From assembly GCA_964466195.1 (NCBI GenBank), contig CAYXMQ010000001.1, positions 62,001 to 126,000 on the forward strand: 64,000 bases of DNA. Reading direction: 5' to 3'. Positions 62,411-64,000 of the stretch are shown here, in pieces; position 1 is the first letter of the stretch; each line of letters starts with the position of its first letter. The position numbers were made by a program, and so were the translations under genes. Source of the DNA: PFJX01 sp964466195 (GTDB lineage: Bacteria; Pseudomonadota; Gammaproteobacteria; Burkholderiales; Thiobacillaceae). The notes under the pieces were generated by a model, which was given only the letters and a program-made list of their open reading frames with translations, made no database searches and was not told where the DNA came from.

Positions 62411-63556
62411 TTACTTGACGGTCTCCAGCACCTGCCAGGCGCCGCCCTTGACCTCATACAGCGTCACCGCGCCGCCCGTCGTATCGCCTTTGCTGTCGAA
62501 CTTGACCGGACCGCTGACGCCCTGCAGATCGGTCTTCGGCAATTCGGCCAGCACCTTCGCCGGTTCGGCGGAACCGGCGCGTTGCATCGCCGTCACCAGT
62601 GCATAGACGGCGTCGTAGGCGTAGGGCGCGTAAACCTGGATCACACCGTACTTGGCTTCGAATTTCTTGCGGAATTCCGGGCCGCCCGGCATCGAATCGA
62701 TCGGCAGCCCCGGCGACGAAGCCACGACCCCCTCGGCGTCGGCGCCGGCCAGTTTGACGAAGTTCACGTTTTGCAAACCGTCACCGCCCAGCAATTTGGC
62801 GCTCAGGCCGAGGCTCTTCATCTGCTTCGCCATCGGTCCGCCCTGCGGATCCATGCCGCCGAAGAAGACCAGATCCGGCGTCTTGCCCTTGATGCTGGTC
62901 AGAATCGCACTGAAATCGGTGGCGCGATCGTTGGTGAATTCGCGTGCGACGATTTCGCCGCCGGCCGCCTTGGCCGCCTTCTCGAACTCATCGGCCAGAC
63001 CCTGACCATACGCGGTGCGATCGTCGATGATCGCGATCTTCTTCGCCGCCAGCTTGTTAACGGCAAACTGGCCCAGCGCCTTGCCCTGTTGCGCGTCGTT
63101 GGCCATCACCCGATAGGCCGTCTTGTAGCCCTGCGCGGTATAGGCCACGGCGGTCGCGGAGGGAGAAATCTGAGGAATGCCGGCGTCGTGGTAAATCTTG
63201 GAGGCCGGGATCGTGGTGCCCGAATTCAAATGGCCGATCACCGCGACCACGCCGGCATCAACCAGCTTTTGCGCAACGATGGTCGCAGTCTTCGGTTCCG
63301 CCTGGTCGTCCTCGCCGAGCAACTCCAGCTTCACCTTCTTGCCGCCCAATTCCAGGCCCTTGGCGTTGATTTCATCCACCGCCAGGCGGGCGCCATTCTC
63401 GTTATCTTTGCCGATATGGGTTTGCGGCCCGGTCAGCGGCGAGACGGAACCGATCTTGATGACCTCGCCGGCGGCCTCTTGCTTCTTGCCGCAACCGCCT
63501 ACGGAAACCGCCAGCGCCAGTGCCAGGGCGGAAACAACGAACTTGCTGGAATGCAT
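62411..63556 (-). CDS. livJ: Branched-chain amino acid ABC transporter substrate-binding lipoprotein
   Basis: A 381-aa periplasmic binding protein with a lipoprotein-type signal (ALAVSVGGC), then the Leu/Ile/Val-binding fold: IKIGSVSPLTGPQTHIGKDN, LLGEDDQAEPK, AVIGHLNSG. First gene of the livJ-H-M-G-F operon. ATG 63556 is chosen because the signal starts there. Confidence 0.93.
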   Translation of the reverse strand: MHSSKFVVSALALALAVSVGGCGKKQEAAGEVIKIGSVSPLTGPQTHIGKDNENGARLAVDEINAKGLELGGKKVKLELLGEDDQAEPKTATIVAQKLVDAGVVAVIGHLNSGTTIPASKIYHDAGIPQISPSATAVAYTAQGYKTAYRVMANDAQQGKALGQFAVNKLAAKKIAIIDDRTAYGQGLADEFEKAAKAAGGEIVAREFTNDRATDFSAILTSIKGKTPDLVFFGGMDPQGGPMAKQMKSLGLSAKLLGGDGLQNVNFVKLAGADAEGVVASSPGLPIDSMPGGPEFRKKFEAKYGVIQVYAPYAYDAVYALVTAMQRAGSAEPAKVLAELPKTDLQGVSGPVKFDSKGDTTGGAVTLYEVKGGAWQVLETVK

Positions 63557-63630
63557 CTGAATACTCCCGAAAAGCCTGAAAAACCGCCGATTTATATCAC
63601 ACCGCACAGGCTCGCCGTTGCCATAAAAAA

Positions 63631-63657
63631 AGCCGGGCGAGTTTGCACTCGCGCGGC
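63631..63657 (-). terminator. rho-independent terminator of the cytochrome c gene
   Basis: GCCGGGCGAG and CTCGCGCGGC pair (one mismatch) around TTTGCA; the A run on the left is the T tail on the - strand. Confidence 0.9.
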
Positions 63658-63682
63658 TTTTTCCCAGCCGGTAAGGCCTGCC

Positions 63683-63988
63683 TTACATGGCCAGAACCCA
63701 GTCAGCCAGCTTCTTGGCATCTGCTTCGGAAACCTGGGGGTGCGGGGGCATCGGAACCGGACCCCAAACGCCCTTGCCGCCCTTCTTGATCACCGTAACG
63801 ATGTGATCGGCCGCCTTGGCGTCGCCCTTGTATTTCTTGGCAACGTCCTGGAACGCCGGGCCGACCACTTTCTTGGCGACCTGGTGGCAGCTCATACAAG
63901 CGCTTTTCTTGGCCAGCGCCTCATCAGCGAAAGCGACACCAGAACCCATGGCGAGAAGAGCAGCAGCAGCGATTACGATAGCTTTCAT
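63683..63988 (-). CDS. Class I cytochrome c (c5/c551-like), periplasmic
   Basis: A 101-aa protein with signal peptide (~21 aa) and one heme site CMSCH at residues 31-35. VPMPPHP supplies the axial Met (~79). Small soluble electron carrier. Single gene with its own terminator; the promoter lies beyond the window edge. Confidence 0.92.
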   Translation of the reverse strand: MKAIVIAAAALLAMGSGVAFADEALAKKSACMSCHQVAKKVVGPAFQDVAKKYKGDAKAADHIVTVIKKGGKGVWGPVPMPPHPQVSEADAKKLADWVLAM

Positions 63989-64000
63989 TTGTAAATCTCC

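Noticed and set aside
62369..63994. 541-codon frame on + over livJ and cytochrome c
   Set aside because: Antisense to two clear genes and through a terminator.

Overview
The window holds the inner (soj/parA-side) end of an integrated SPI-7/PFGI-1/ICEclc-like conjugative element (about 1-43364), a tRNA-Phe gene that marks the chromosomal junction, and about 20 kb of ordinary chromosome (43441-64000). High GC, the liv operon, MobA/GrxD/PriA/L31, an AlgP-like Ala/Lys-rich protein and a class I cytochrome c suggest a betaproteobacterium, perhaps Nitrosomonadales-like. That placement is an inference from gene content, not from a search.

Element, left to right. (1) 1-15181 is a DNA phosphorothioation (PT) defence island. 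On + lie the 3' end of an SspC-like ATPase and an SspD-like PAPS-reductase/ATP-pyrophosphatase, then a HEPN-motif gene. An IS5-like element with a CTAA target duplication now separates the HEPN gene from sspD. On the - strand is one coupled operon, dptF-dptG-dptH-DUF262-SIR2. DptFGH match PT-dependent restriction; the DUF262 protein carries the DGQQR motif known from SspE; the SIR2 protein keeps its NADase residues. (2) 15452-24797 is an element backbone operon on -: SNF2-type helicase, RadC, DUF6927, DUF6573, a DUF6094-type DNA methyltransferase, DUF3275, DUF3577 and several small unknown genes. Most are preceded by copies of a structured leader that I take to be the radC RNA motif. (3) 25574-33607 is a cargo operon on -: GRDP-like small protein, SAM methyltransferase, two Fe(II)/2-oxoglutarate dioxygenases, a 1415-aa UvrA-like ABC ATPase and a second SAM methyltransferase. 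It looks like an undescribed biosynthesis/self-resistance cluster. It carries the scar of a tandem duplication, with a truncated uvrA start and a chimeric 41-codon frame. (4) 34002-42790 is the conserved element end: ssb, DUF3158, PFL_4669, STY4528-type protein, wHTH protein, DUF2857, ParB, ParA, an AlpA/excisionase-like HTH protein, an unknown gene and an XRE regulator. Three copies of a 19-bp palindrome lie in two of its gaps. No integrase or type IV secretion gene is visible; both should lie left of the window.

Chromosome. DUF971 and fructosamine kinase; L31; a GT-C-like membrane protein with MobA and YidD; monothiol glutaredoxin; histone-H1-like protein; PriA; a tviB/tviC (UDP-GlcNAcA/GalNAcA) pair with DacB; a secreted trypsin-like protease with a YgfX-like membrane protein; two secreted proteins with shared D/N-P-x-x-Y repeats; a branched-chain amino acid ABC transporter (livF-G-M-H-J); and a small cytochrome c.

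Strongest leads for novelty are the DUF262+SIR2 pair appended to a PT restriction operon, with a HEPN gene in the modification operon, and the UvrA-like/dioxygenase/methyltransferase cargo cluster.
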